A stretch of DNA of 40,395 bases from Desulfobacteraceae bacterium (GTDB lineage: Bacteria > Desulfobacterota > Desulfobacteria > Desulfobacterales > Desulfosalsimonadaceae), in NCBI GenBank assembly GCA_003599885.1, contig QZKW01000074.1, positions 1-40,395 on the forward strand, written 5' to 3'. The first letter of the stretch is position 1; every line of letters starts with the position of its first letter. Position numbers and translations under genes: made by a program. The notes below the pieces were generated by a model. That model was not told where the DNA came from. It saw only the letters and a list, made by a program, of their open reading frames with translations, and did no database searches. Positions 7,875 through 15,652 of the stretch are shown here, in pieces.

Positions 7875-8627
7875 TTATCGGTCCACCAGATGAATAAAAA
7901 TGTCCTGAATGGATGTCATTTGGTATTTTTTCTTAATGGCGGCCGGCGAGTCCATTTCCACAATCCGGCCTTTATACATGATGGAAAGCCGGTGGCAGTA
8001 TTCCGCTTCGTCCATATAATGGGTGGTCACAAAAACCGTGGTGCCGCCATCTGCCAGTGTTGAGATCAGGTCCCAGAAATAGCGCCGGGCAATGGGATCC
8101 ACGCCGCCGGTGGGCTCGTCCAGAAACAGAATGGGCGGCTTGTGGAGAATGGCGCACGCCAGGGCCAGCCGCTGTTTGAATCCCAGGGGCAGGGATACGG
8201 TTTTGCGGTTCTCCATTTGCGACAGATTCAGTGAAATATCGAGTTCTGCTATTCTTTCAATAATTTGGGGTCTGCTCAGGCCGTAAATGCCGCCAAAAAA
8301 GAACAGGTTTTCCCGTACCTTGAGGTCATCGTAAAGGGAAAATCGCTGGGACATATAGCCGATGCGGGTCTTGATCTTTTCATACTCGCGGTTGATGTCC
8401 CATCCGCCCACGGAACCTTCGCCTGAAGACGGCTGGAGAAGGCCGGTGAGCATCCGGATGGTGGTGGTTTTACCGGCCCCGTTGGCCCCCAGAAATCCGA
8501 AAATTTCTCCCTGGCTCACGTCAAAGGAAACATTGTCCACCGCCACAAAATCCCCGAACTGCCGGGAGAGGTTCCGGACGGTGACGGCATGTGATGAGGA
8601 GGATGGGAGGGCGTTGGAATTTGTCAT
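7875..8627 (-). CDS. ABC transporter ATPase, degenerate signature motif
   Basis: A 250-residue ATP-binding subunit. Walker A is GANGAGKTTT, Walker B is PILFLDEPTGGVDP, and the switch His lies in TTHYMDEAEY. The usual LSGGQ signature is replaced by SLPLGFKQRLALA, as in one half of YbhF-type proteins. In E. coli YbhF the two ATPase domains are fused; here they are separate genes. The start overlaps the stop of the other ATPase gene by four bases (ATGA), so the two are translated together. The likely complex is two different ATPases plus two different permeases, working with the HlyD-like adaptor and TolC. Confidence 0.93.
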   Translation of the reverse strand: MTNSNALPSSSSHAVTVRNLSRQFGDFVAVDNVSFDVSQGEIFGFLGANGAGKTTTIRMLTGLLQPSSGEGSVGGWDINREYEKIKTRIGYMSQRFSLYDDLKVRENLFFFGGIYGLSRPQIIERIAELDISLNLSQMENRKTVSLPLGFKQRLALACAILHKPPILFLDEPTGGVDPIARRYFWDLISTLADGGTTVFVTTHYMDEAEYCHRLSIMYKGRIVEMDSPAAIKKKYQMTSIQDIFIHLVDR

Positions 8628-9565
8628 GGTTGATTTTTTTCCGCAATCAGTGAGATAAACGTATCCTCCAGGCCGGGAGCGGCGATTTCAACCGTGTCGA
8701 TGGAAAGTCCTTCGCGGTTTGCTTCCCTGTAGAGATTTTCCATGGTTTCAGGAGCGTCTGAAAACAGGCTGACGTGCACCCGGTCCCCCAGGATCTGGAC
8801 CTGGCTGGGGTGAAGGCGGTGTTTAAACCACCCGGCAAGGGCCGGCAGGTTCCGGCTGAACAGGGCATGAACGGTTCCGGTGAAGCCTTGGGTGATTTCC
8901 GCCGCAGTCCCCTGGGCCAGAATGTGGCCCTTGTTGATGAGGGCGATCCGGTCGCATTTTTCCGCTTCATCCATATAGGGGGTGGTGACCAGGATGCTGA
9001 CCCCTCCGTCTTTGAGGGTTTTGAGAATATCCCAGAATTCCCGGCGGGAAACCGGGTCCACGCCGGTGGTGGGTTCGTCAAGGATCAGGACCTTGGGTGT
9101 GTGGATCAGGGCACAGGACAGCGCAAGTTTTTGCTTCATCCCCCCGGAAAGCTGTCCCGCCCGGCGTTTGACAAAAGGCCCCAGCCGGGAAAAGGAAAGC
9201 AGCTCTTCGGTCCGTTTGAGCCGTTCCTTTTTCGGGACCCGGAACAGGTCTGCGAAAAACCGGAGGTTCTCCCCCACGGTCAGGTCCGGATAGAGTGAAA
9301 ATCGCTGGGGCATGTAGCCGATGACTTTCCGGACTTCCTCCGGTTCCTGTTGAACGGAAATCCCTAAGAGTCTGCATTCGCCGTCATCCGGGTCCAGGAG
9401 AGAAGTGAGTATCCGGATAAGCGAAGTCTTGCCGGCGCCGTCCGGGCCGATGAGCCCGAACATTTCACCGGGCAGGATGTCAAGGCTGACGGACGAAAGC
9501 GCCACGGTTTCCTGATAGCTTTTTTTCAGCCGGATGATTTGAATCGCCGAGGCCGCCATTGGCAA
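8624..9565 (-). CDS. ABC transporter ATPase, canonical signature
   Basis: A 313-residue ATP-binding subunit. Walker A is GPDGAGKTS, the signature is QLSGGMKQKLALS, and Walker B is KVLILDEPTTGVDP. The switch position in LVTTPYMDEAE has Pro where most ABC ATPases have His, so catalysis at this site may be weak. The C-terminal 80 residues form an accessory domain of the YbhF type. TTG 9565 has GGAG at ideal spacing; ATG 9559 is the alternative, two codons in. It follows the adaptor gene with no gap. Together with the ATPase at 7875-8627 it probably forms an asymmetric heterodimer. Confidence 0.92.
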   Translation of the reverse strand: MPMAASAIQIIRLKKSYQETVALSSVSLDILPGEMFGLIGPDGAGKTSLIRILTSLLDPDDGECRLLGISVQQEPEEVRKVIGYMPQRFSLYPDLTVGENLRFFADLFRVPKKERLKRTEELLSFSRLGPFVKRRAGQLSGGMKQKLALSCALIHTPKVLILDEPTTGVDPVSRREFWDILKTLKDGGVSILVTTPYMDEAEKCDRIALINKGHILAQGTAAEITQGFTGTVHALFSRNLPALAGWFKHRLHPSQVQILGDRVHVSLFSDAPETMENLYREANREGLSIDTVEIAAPGLEDTFISLIAEKNQP

Positions 9566-10468
9566 TCATGGCTCCATCGTCAGATAGACTTCCGCCGGCA
9601 TCCCGATTTTCAGAAGATCGTCTTTGTTCTTCAACGTGACTTTAACCGCATACACCAGTTCGGCCCTTGCTTTCCGGGTCTGGACGTTTTTCGGGGTGAA
9701 TTCCGCTTCCGGCGACACCCAGGCCACTTTCCCGGCAAACGGGTCCGGGCAGGCGTCCACACGGACAAACACATCCTGGCCGAGATTGAACCGGTCGAGG
9801 TCGGTTTCCGCCACATAAATATTGATCCAGAAATTGATAAGATCCGCAATCTTATACAGGGCCCCTCCCTGAATCGCGATTTCGCCGGGTTCGACATATT
9901 TTTCCACCACCATGCCGTCCAGCGGGGATTTGATGACGCCGTCTTTTATCTGGCGGTCCAGAACCGCCATGCTGGCTTCCACCTGGGCGCGTTTGGCGTC
10001 CAGCAGGGGCGTCTGGGACTTGGCCGCCGTCAATTGACTGCGCGCCAAACTGAGCTGGGTGGAGATGTCATCAAATTGCTGCTCCGTGGCTGAGCCTTTG
10101 GCATACAATTGCTTGATGCGTTTATGGCGAATCTGCGCGTTTTCGAGAGTGTCCCCTGCCTGGTCGATGGCTGCCTGGGCCGCAATCCGTCCGGCTTCGA
10201 TTTCACTTAAACTGGCCTGGAGCTGGGCTTTCTGCAGAACAAGTTTTTCAACGTCAATGTCTGCAATCAGCTCTCCGGCTTTTACCGGGTCGCCTTCTTC
10301 CTTGGTCAGGTGCAAAATGGTCCCTGAAATGAGCGACCCAACCGTGACTTCCGTGGCTTCCAGGGTGCCGGAGCCCGCGAACCCTTCGGGCAGCTTGTCG
10401 CGGCACCCGGCAAGAAAAATTACGGCGGTCCAAATCAACAGCCATTTTCCATATCGTGCAGGTTTCAT
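9566..10468 (-). CDS. HlyD-family adaptor lipoprotein (YbhG-like)
   Basis: A 300-residue periplasmic adaptor. The N-terminus is a lipoprotein signal with lipobox FLAGC, so it is anchored in the inner membrane. The first biotinyl-lipoyl half (GTILHLTKEEGDPVKAGELI) is followed by a long coiled-coil hairpin (about residues 75-165), the second lipoyl half (SPLDGMVVEKYVEPGEIA), and a beta-barrel. The order matches YbhG/EmrA-type adaptors that bridge an inner-membrane pump to TolC. ATG 10468 has GGAG at suitable spacing; a TTG one codon upstream is less likely. It is the second gene of the exporter operon, 120 bp after tolC. Confidence 0.93.
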   Translation of the reverse strand: MKPARYGKWLLIWTAVIFLAGCRDKLPEGFAGSGTLEATEVTVGSLISGTILHLTKEEGDPVKAGELIADIDVEKLVLQKAQLQASLSEIEAGRIAAQAAIDQAGDTLENAQIRHKRIKQLYAKGSATEQQFDDISTQLSLARSQLTAAKSQTPLLDAKRAQVEASMAVLDRQIKDGVIKSPLDGMVVEKYVEPGEIAIQGGALYKIADLINFWINIYVAETDLDRFNLGQDVFVRVDACPDPFAGKVAWVSPEAEFTPKNVQTRKARAELVYAVKVTLKNKDDLLKIGMPAEVYLTMEP

Positions 10469-10588
10469 CAAAGAATCTCCTTATAATATAGATTTTCAGA
10501 TATTAAATTTCACAAGGCCAGAGGGAGGTGATAATACACCATCGTATATCTCCGACCGATAACGCAGTGCAATTGAATATCTGGAAGT

Positions 10589-12019
10589 CTATTTCGCTGG
10601 GGGCCATTCTTCCATGCCCATGGCCCTTACATAATCCGCCCATGCGGTCTGGACCTCGGCTGAAATCAGGGCAAGTTCGGAGGTCGCGTTCAACAGTTCC
10701 GTGTGGGCATCCAGAAAATCCGTATTGGTGGCCATCCCGACTTTGAAATTATCTTCCTTTGTATTGAAGTTTTCCTGTGCCGAGACCACTTTTTCTTTTG
10801 AGATGGAGAGCTTCTGGCAGGCTTCGTCATAGGCCAGCCGGGTGTTGATCCGGTCCAGCGCGATCATCTGGTCAACAGAGGCCCGCGCCTGTTCCAGCCG
10901 TGATTTTTTGGCTTGGGCGGCGTTTTTTTCATTTTTCCGCTGGTCCATGTCAAACACATTCCAGGACATTTTGACCCCGGTCTGCCAAGATGGTTCCCAC
11001 TCGGGCTGGGTGGCGATAAATCCCGGCCATCCGTAATGCCCGGACGCGGTCAGGCCGACCTGAGGGAGTAACCCTCCTCCTGCGATATCGACTTCTCCGG
11101 CTGCGGCCTCCACCTGTTTTTCGGCAATCTCCTGCTCCGGCCGTTTAACTGTTGAAGCTGCCAGGTCCATAGGGACTGGCCAGGGTGGTGGCGGTTCCGG
11201 ATCTGATGAAATATCAATTTTTTGTCCCGGCGGCAGCCCCATGCGCTCGGCCAGGGACGCCGTTGCTCTTGCAGCGGCGTTCTCCGCCTGAACAATTTTG
11301 AGCTCCATGTCCAGACGCCGCAGGTCGATGGGAAGCATTTCGCTTTTCAGCATCATCCCCTGATCCATTAAGTTTTTGGCGTCCTTGAGGTGGCTTATAA
11401 TCTGTTCCCGGCTGGCAACGGCGATGCGTTTGAGCTCTCTGGCTTTTGTCACTTGATGGAACGCGACCACCACCTGCTGGCGAATCTGGCTTTTGACAAG
11501 TGCCAGTTGGTGGCCGGAACCCTTGTATCCCGCAGATGCGGCCCGGATGCCGCCCTCAATTTTTCCGCCGGTGTAAATGGGCTGGAGAAGTTCAACAAAA
11601 AGGTCGGCTTTTTCATGTTCCCCGACAGTATAATTTTTTCCTGGAACGGTTAACGGGCCGAGGCCACCCGGACCTTCCACCGTTATGTCGCCAATCCGCA
11701 TTTTGTTCACATCAGACATATACCCGGACATGCCGCCGATATCGAGTTCCGGATATCGCCTGCCTTCGGCCTGCTTGAGGTAAAATGCCGCTTCTTCCCG
11801 GCCTTTTTTCGCCTGGGAAAGGTCCAAATTGTTTTCAAAAGCGATGTTTAAGCAGTCTTCAAGACGCAGCGGGCCTTGTTTTATCCCTTCCGCCGAAGCT
11901 GAAAGCGCGGCCACAGGAAGGATTAGTTCAATGCATAGGAAAACGATCAGGGCAATCATAAGTCCGGTGAGACACTTGATGCGCCGTTTATATTGGAGAA
12001 GCATTCTTTCCTTAATCAT
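10589..12019 (-). CDS. TolC-family outer membrane channel (ABC operon)
   Basis: A 476-residue outer-membrane efflux protein. A signal peptide (about residues 15-43, ending near SASAEG) precedes two outer-membrane efflux repeats that start at LRLEDCLNIAFENNLDL and, in the second half, at RPEQEIAEKQVEAAAGEVDI. The typical VGMATNTDFLDAHTELLNA motif near the C-terminus supports the family. GAGG lies just before ATG 12019. It is the first gene of the exporter operon, so the operon brings its own outer-membrane exit and likely exports a small or amphipathic compound. No regulator gene is adjacent. Confidence 0.93.
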   Translation of the reverse strand: MIKERMLLQYKRRIKCLTGLMIALIVFLCIELILPVAALSASAEGIKQGPLRLEDCLNIAFENNLDLSQAKKGREEAAFYLKQAEGRRYPELDIGGMSGYMSDVNKMRIGDITVEGPGGLGPLTVPGKNYTVGEHEKADLFVELLQPIYTGGKIEGGIRAASAGYKGSGHQLALVKSQIRQQVVVAFHQVTKARELKRIAVASREQIISHLKDAKNLMDQGMMLKSEMLPIDLRRLDMELKIVQAENAAARATASLAERMGLPPGQKIDISSDPEPPPPWPVPMDLAASTVKRPEQEIAEKQVEAAAGEVDIAGGGLLPQVGLTASGHYGWPGFIATQPEWEPSWQTGVKMSWNVFDMDQRKNEKNAAQAKKSRLEQARASVDQMIALDRINTRLAYDEACQKLSISKEKVVSAQENFNTKEDNFKVGMATNTDFLDAHTELLNATSELALISAEVQTAWADYVRAMGMEEWPPAK

Positions 12020-12100
12020 TCCTGCCTCTTTTTTGTGAGCGGTTGAATTGACAGCAATAGGGATATCAGGCTATATGAGAAGAGACCATAACATATTGGC

Positions 12101-12126
12101 GGTTATAACCAAATACTTAATTAAGT
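12101..12126. promoter_or_regulatory. Two palindromes in a divergent promoter region
   Basis: GGTTATAACC (12101-12110) and ACTTAATTAAGT (12115-12126) are perfect palindromes in the 130-bp gap between the divergent exporter operon and the small CxxC gene. They could be operator sites, but AT-rich palindromes of this size also occur by chance. Confidence 0.3.
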
Positions 12127-12148
12127 CACCTAAAAGAAAGGAAAAATC

Positions 12149-12337
12149 ATGGAACATGGCAACATCACCAAATCAATGGCGCATTTTTGTAAAGACACCT
12201 GTCCGGTATGCACCAAAGGCAGAGAGAAAGGCGAAGGCATTTTATATACAATGATCAAACTTGAAGAAAATCTCTGTCCGGCGTGCCGGGCGTATAAGAA
12301 AGTTTACGGGAAACCGGCCCATGAAAAATTAAAATGA
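12149..12337 (+). CDS. Small protein with two CxxC motifs
   Basis: A 62-residue protein with four regularly placed cysteines in two knuckles, DTCPVCTKGREKGEG and NLCPACRAYKKVYG, typical of a zinc ribbon or a rubredoxin-like metal site. An AAAGGA ribosome-binding site lies before ATG 12149, which supports it being real. I do not recognise the family. It is transcribed away from the exporter operon and shares an upstream region with two palindromes. It could be a small regulator or a metal-binding accessory protein. Confidence 0.6.
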   Translation: MEHGNITKSMAHFCKDTCPVCTKGREKGEGILYTMIKLEENLCPACRAYKKVYGKPAHEKLK

Positions 12338-12364
12338 AAAAATTAAAATAATTCGGATGACTCA

Positions 12365-13081
12365 TCACGATCCGTCACGGATAAAGCCCATGACCCGGAT
12401 TTCCAGAACCGGCGATATGGCGCTGTCTGTCTGGATGAAGAGTTTGTCAATGTATGATCCTTTTTCTTTTTTTAAATTATGCACCGTGAGGTCATAGCTC
12501 ACGCCGTCGGGCTGCTTTTTTTCAACCAGTTCATGCCGGAAATACATTCCTTTTTCAGCCTTGACATTTTTTATCTTAAACGGGTTGCCGGGAGTGGGCG
12601 CAATGGTGATGGTCTTTGAAATTTCCTGGCCTGCGTTTCCGGTCAGCCGGATAACCGTTGCAGACAACTCAGCAATAGGCTTGACCTGGCCGGTGATGGT
12701 CAGTTCCAGTTCCGCATGATTCGGATCGCTGGTCAGGACGGTAATGGTTTTATTGACGGGCGGGCCTGACAGCCCCTTGGAATCGATTCGGATGCCGATT
12801 TTCCCCTCGCCGCCGGGAGGGATCTGCCTCGGGTATGAGGCCGCCGTGCACCCTCAGCCGGTTCGCACGTCCGTGATATTCAACGGGGCGTCGCCTTTGT
12901 TTCGGATCACAAATTCATGATAAACTTCCTGCCCTTCAAAAACCGGCGGAAATTCAAAATGGGTTTCCGGCAGGAGCGCTTGCGGCCCAGAAGTTGGTTG
13001 CGCCCGGACCACACCCATCCCTGACTGAAAAAAAATGCATAAGATCAGAATCATCTGAAAAAATAATGGTTTTGGCTGCAT
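12365..13081 (-). CDS. DUF1573-like secreted protein, candidate selenoprotein
   Basis: Read through one in-frame TGA (12854-12856), this is a 238-residue protein. It has a signal peptide (residues 1-28, hydrophobic MILILCIFF) followed by a DUF1573 / Ig-like domain: FEFPPVFEGQEVYHEFVIRN, KGDAPLNITDVRTG, then TGA at codon 76, then GCTAASYPRQIPPGGEGK. In the family this position is the first Cys of the conserved CGCT motif, so the protein would read U-G-C. I translated 12368-12853 codon by codon and found no other stop. A second similar domain follows to the end. ATG 13081 has AAGG about nine bases upstream. Selenocysteine insertion is an inference. A nonsense mutation of a TGC or TGT codon is the alternative, and the downstream hairpins are not a textbook SECIS. 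Confidence 0.65.
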
Positions 13082-13148
13082 AAGGGTATGCCTTATTGAA
13101 AATGGAGGTTTTGGAAAATTTTTCAGCGCATCCGCAAAGATAATCGCG

Positions 13149-14234
13149 TCAGTTCCTTCCATGAACCCGCTCTCTCTTGAACCGGAAAAAATCATCTTTT
13201 TCTTCAAGCTCAATGGTCTGGGCCTCATCCTGGAAATATTTTTCGCGTAAGGCTTTCAGTTTTTCTTCCTGCTCCTTTCCTTGAGACGCTGCCACGACCG
13301 CATCCCGTTCCGCCATATAGGCAAGGCCAACCTCCCATCGCTGGTTCCGGACCGCATCGTATTCCTGCATTTTTTCGATGTCGTCCTGGGAAAATCCCAT
13401 TTCCCGGCGGATTTTGTTCATTTCGAACTGGCGCTGGTCCGGGGGGAGTCCTTTCAGTTCCTCTTGAACAGAATCAAGGCTGAAAAATATTTTGGCCGAC
13501 ATATCCTTATACTCCAAAATAAATTCTTCCGGAGAATTGTCATAGGTTTCATGCAGGGCGGTCTGAAACATTTCCAGTTTTTCCTCAATGGTCGTGTCCC
13601 GGGATTCCTGGAGAACCGCCATGGTGTCCTGCATGGTTTTCTTTCTGGCATCGGTCGCCAGCAGTTCCCCGGACCATATTTCCTTGGCCGCCTCGCCGAA
13701 AAGCGCCTCTCTTTTTTCCCACAGGGCCGCGCTTTTTTCAGATTCCGACATCTGGGCCAGGATCGCCTCATTGTCCGCCAGCCACTCGTTATAAACATCC
13801 AGTTTCTTTAATGTTGCCATAATGGCATCGGCAAAATCCGGAAACGCCTGTTTGATGATTTCGGAAAACGTTTTTTCACCTTCTTCCGGAAACATGCCCA
13901 GGATATAATTCCTGACCCCGTAAAGGCTGGCCTGGGTGCTGATTTCTGAGATGGTATCACCATAGTTTTTCTGCAATTCCCTGATGATTTTGTCTTTGAT
14001 CGACATCTGATTCACGTCGGTCGTGTTGTCCGATGGACCGACAGTTGAAAATCCCGGGGAAGCGATGCTTTGCGCATCAGATGGAACCGCTGCCGGTGAA
14101 CCGTCGCCAGCCGCCGGAATGTTTTGTGGCGCAAGGGCGATTTCCCTGTCCGTGTCCAGGAGAAACAAATAGCAAAATATCATTGTGATAACGATTCCCG
14201 CCCCGGCGGCGGCTATCTTGATCTTGTTGCCCAT
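13149..14234 (-). CDS. Lipase-chaperone-like (Lif) membrane protein
   Basis: A 361-residue protein with an N-terminal membrane anchor (about residues 7-26, AAAGAGIVITMIFCYLFLL), a Ser/Pro-rich linker to about residue 75, and a long helical periplasmic domain. The C-terminal half matches lipase secretion chaperones: MGFSQDDIEKMQEYDAVRNQ, YMAERDAVVAA and the final LREKYFQDEAQTIELEE. The canonical RxxFDY motif of the N-terminal mini-domain is not seen, so the family assignment is good but not complete. ATG 14234 has AAAGGA upstream; the frame extends to 14312 without a better site. Lif proteins fold exported lipases in the periplasm. No family I lipase is nearby; the adjacent candidates are the SGNH lipoproteins. 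Confidence 0.7.
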   Translation of the reverse strand: MGNKIKIAAAGAGIVITMIFCYLFLLDTDREIALAPQNIPAAGDGSPAAVPSDAQSIASPGFSTVGPSDNTTDVNQMSIKDKIIRELQKNYGDTISEISTQASLYGVRNYILGMFPEEGEKTFSEIIKQAFPDFADAIMATLKKLDVYNEWLADNEAILAQMSESEKSAALWEKREALFGEAAKEIWSGELLATDARKKTMQDTMAVLQESRDTTIEEKLEMFQTALHETYDNSPEEFILEYKDMSAKIFFSLDSVQEELKGLPPDQRQFEMNKIRREMGFSQDDIEKMQEYDAVRNQRWEVGLAYMAERDAVVAASQGKEQEEKLKALREKYFQDEAQTIELEEKDDFFRFKRERVHGRN

Positions 14235-14324
14235 ATCTGATGATCCTTTGGTTTCAGGTTGCGGGTGACGCATCTGTGTATGGCATATTATAATGATAAG
14301 AAAATATTTCATACCACTTTTTGC

Positions 14325-14372
14325 AAAAAAATGCCCTCATCAACACCCGCAATGCGGTTTTTGATGAGGGCA
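14325..14372 (-). terminator. Rho-independent terminator after SGNH copy 1
   Basis: A 12-bp stem, TGCCCTCATCAA with TTGATGAGGGCA, with an inner CCGC/GCGG stem, is followed on the minus strand by seven T (14331-14325). The outer arms match those of the terminator after copy 2. Confidence 0.88.
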
Positions 14373-14436
14373 GATGGTCTCTTTTCAAAAGAGCGGTCAG
14401 GCGGATGGGCTGATCACTCTTTTGGTATTGTAATCA

Positions 14437-15186
14437 TTAATACGGCAGGTACTTCAGTTTGTTCCAGATCAGGCCGGCCAGTTTCTTGGAACCGGAATCA
14501 GCCGGATGAATGCCGTCGATGATAATGTCGGAATTGATGATGCTGGATCGCGGATCGATGAAAACGCGGTAGGGAACGGTCGTCGCATTTTGCACCGCTA
14601 ATTTCAGTTTGGTGTCTCCGTAATCGACTGCCGGGTTTAACGCCGTGGTTCCGATAACGCCGAATTTAACACGGTAGTATCCCTGGTAAATAATGTTTTT
14701 GACGCCTTCCCGGCCCATCTGGTTCATCATCGTGACGGCTTCCACATAGATATCATCGATGAAGGATTTGCATTTGGAGGACAGTCCGGATTCCCACCAG
14801 TCTTTTTTGCAGTTGTACGGATCAAAATACATGGTGGCCGGGATCAGGATATCATTGCCGCCGCCGTCCATGATAATGGTGTCGATGGTGCGGTAATCCG
14901 CTTTTGCCCGGGCATACTGGGACGCGACAGAGGGCTCGATGATGCCGCCGTTCAGCTCAGCGCCTGAGGTGGCGTACCGGCGGAATGTTTTGCCCGCATA
15001 GCTGTGTAAATAATCACTGATTCCCCCGCTAAGAGCGAAGATGGAATCACCGAGATTAACGATCTTGTTGTTGCCGGCGTTGGTGATATAGGGCTTGGTG
15101 ATCACGCTGCACGCGGCGATGCTGATGGAAAGCACTGCAACCAGGGCAACCATAGAGAGTTTGGACTTAAAGACGGTTTTTTTCAT
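14437..15186 (-). CDS. SGNH-hydrolase lipoprotein, copy 1 (riboswitch-linked)
   Basis: A 249-residue secreted lipoprotein. The signal peptide ends in lipobox SIAAC (Cys26) with Ser at +2, which suggests the outer membrane. It is an SGNH/GDSL-type esterase: nucleophile Ser48 in VNLGDSIFALSGG, oxyanion Asn111 in MDGGGNDIL, and Asp224 and His227 in IDGIHPAD. Cys126 and Cys139 may form a disulfide. AAGGAG precedes the ATG. Copy 2 (15653-16402) differs at about 19 residues. The leader carries a c-di-GMP-I riboswitch ending in a terminator, so expression should follow c-di-GMP. The substrate is unknown; lipids or acylated polysaccharides are likely. Confidence 0.88.
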   Translation of the reverse strand: MKKTVFKSKLSMVALVAVLSISIAACSVITKPYITNAGNNKIVNLGDSIFALSGGISDYLHSYAGKTFRRYATSGAELNGGIIEPSVASQYARAKADYRTIDTIIMDGGGNDILIPATMYFDPYNCKKDWWESGLSSKCKSFIDDIYVEAVTMMNQMGREGVKNIIYQGYYRVKFGVIGTTALNPAVDYGDTKLKLAVQNATTVPYRVFIDPRSSIINSDIIIDGIHPADSGSKKLAGLIWNKLKYLPY

Positions 15187-15284
15187 GGGGATCTCCTTTT
15201 GTTGTAATTTTTTTTAAAATTGCCTGCCTGATTTATCCGGCTTTTTTCAGTTGAAGTCTGTTTCTGATGTTCAGATGAAGGCAT

Positions 15285-15319
15285 AAAAAAAGCCGGGCAC
15301 CTTTTTCAGGCAACCCGGC
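15285..15319 (-). terminator. Riboswitch expression-platform terminator
   Basis: On the minus strand GCCGGG (15319-15314) pairs with CCCGGC (15297-15292), followed by seven T (15291-15285). The 5' arm is also the 3' part of the GEMM-I aptamer. A folded, ligand-bound aptamer should therefore block this hairpin and allow transcription of SGNH copy 1 (an ON switch, inferred). Confidence 0.85.
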
Positions 15320-15383
15320 GGTCTCAGGGAGATCCGTGGCTTTCCGTCCCTGCCTCGCGGCAGGTTTGGCGTTTTCTGATAAA
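15301..15383 (-). ncRNA. c-di-GMP-I (GEMM-I) riboswitch aptamer
   Basis: All GEMM-I landmarks are present on the minus strand. P1 is formed by TTTATCAG and CTGAAAAAG. The conserved CCAAACC leads into P2, CCTGCC-GCGA-GGCAGG, with its GNRA tetraloop. GGGACGGAAAGCC follows, then P3, GGATCTC-CCT-GAGACC, and the closing GCCGGGTTGCC. In Vc2 numbering, G20 (15370) is kept, which fits c-di-GMP rather than the cGAMP-binding A20 subclass. Position 21 is C (15369) and position 46 is G (15344), a compensated swap of the usual G21-C46 pair. The aptamer lies about 115 nt upstream of the SGNH copy 1 start. Confidence 0.92.
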
Positions 15384-15398
15384 CCGCAAATGAAAACA

Positions 15399-15483
15399 TC
15401 AACATGACTTGTTTATGTAAACACTGTTTTGCAGTTTGATTTATGTATACAGGGGTAAAAACAAAAAAACAATCAGGGAAAAC
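15399..15483 (-). promoter_or_regulatory. Duplicated upstream block of SGNH copy 1
   Basis: This segment is closely similar to the one before copy 2 (16413-16495). The shared core on the minus strand is GTATACATAAATCAAACTGC, then AAACA and GTTTACAT, then CATGTT. It should contain the promoter, but I see no clear -35/-10 pair. The near-palindrome AAACA-G-TGTTT is a possible operator. Confidence 0.6.
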
Positions 15484-15540
15484 CTGATTTTCAGGTTCGC
15501 AAAAGCTGATTTTTTGATTTTTTCCCTTTTTGCATTTTAT

Positions 15541-15585
15541 AAAAAAACCCTCATCAAAAACCGTCAGACGGCTTTTGATGAGGGC
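15541..15585 (-). terminator. Rho-independent terminator after SGNH copy 2
   Basis: A 12-bp stem, CCCTCATCAAAA (15548-15559) with TTTTGATGAGGG (15573-15584), with an inner CCGT/ACGG, is followed on the minus strand by seven T (15547-15541). It is homologous to the terminator after copy 1. Confidence 0.88.
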
Positions 15586-15598
15586 TGAAAGTGGTTTA

Positions 15599-15636
15599 TC
15601 AAGGGAAAACCGTCTGATGGCGGACAGTTCCCTTGA
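15599..15636 (-). other. Hairpin between SGNH copy 2 stop and its terminator
   Basis: A perfect 9-bp inverted repeat, TCAAGGGAA (15599-15607) and TTCCCTTGA (15628-15636), with an inner partial CCG/CGG pairing. No U-run follows. It could stabilise the mRNA 3' end. No equivalent was seen after copy 1. Confidence 0.45.
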
Positions 15637-15652
15637 AGTTTACAAAAATTAA

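Noticed and set aside
9539-10093. 184-codon plus-strand frame opposite the HlyD-like adaptor
   Set aside because: Composition is His/Arg/Gln-rich and mirrors the adaptor codons; no family similarity.
12338-12364. Short repeated AT-rich motif after the small CxxC gene
   Set aside because: Two imperfect copies of a low-complexity string; no sign of function.
12365-12667. Reading the 3' part of the DUF1573 gene as a separate 100-codon gene
   Set aside because: Its apparent start is an internal TTG, and the same frame stays open without a stop back to the single TGA at 12854. One gene explains both parts better.
12804-12856. A confident SECIS element after the UGA
   Set aside because: Hairpins exist, but the nearer one lacks G in the first loop positions and the GG-containing loop is slightly beyond the usual distance. 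A computed fold is needed before annotating it.
15481-15497. Hairpin AACCTGA-TTT-TCAGGTT as a terminator or operator
   Set aside because: Only 7 bp, not followed by a U-run, and not conserved upstream of copy 2.
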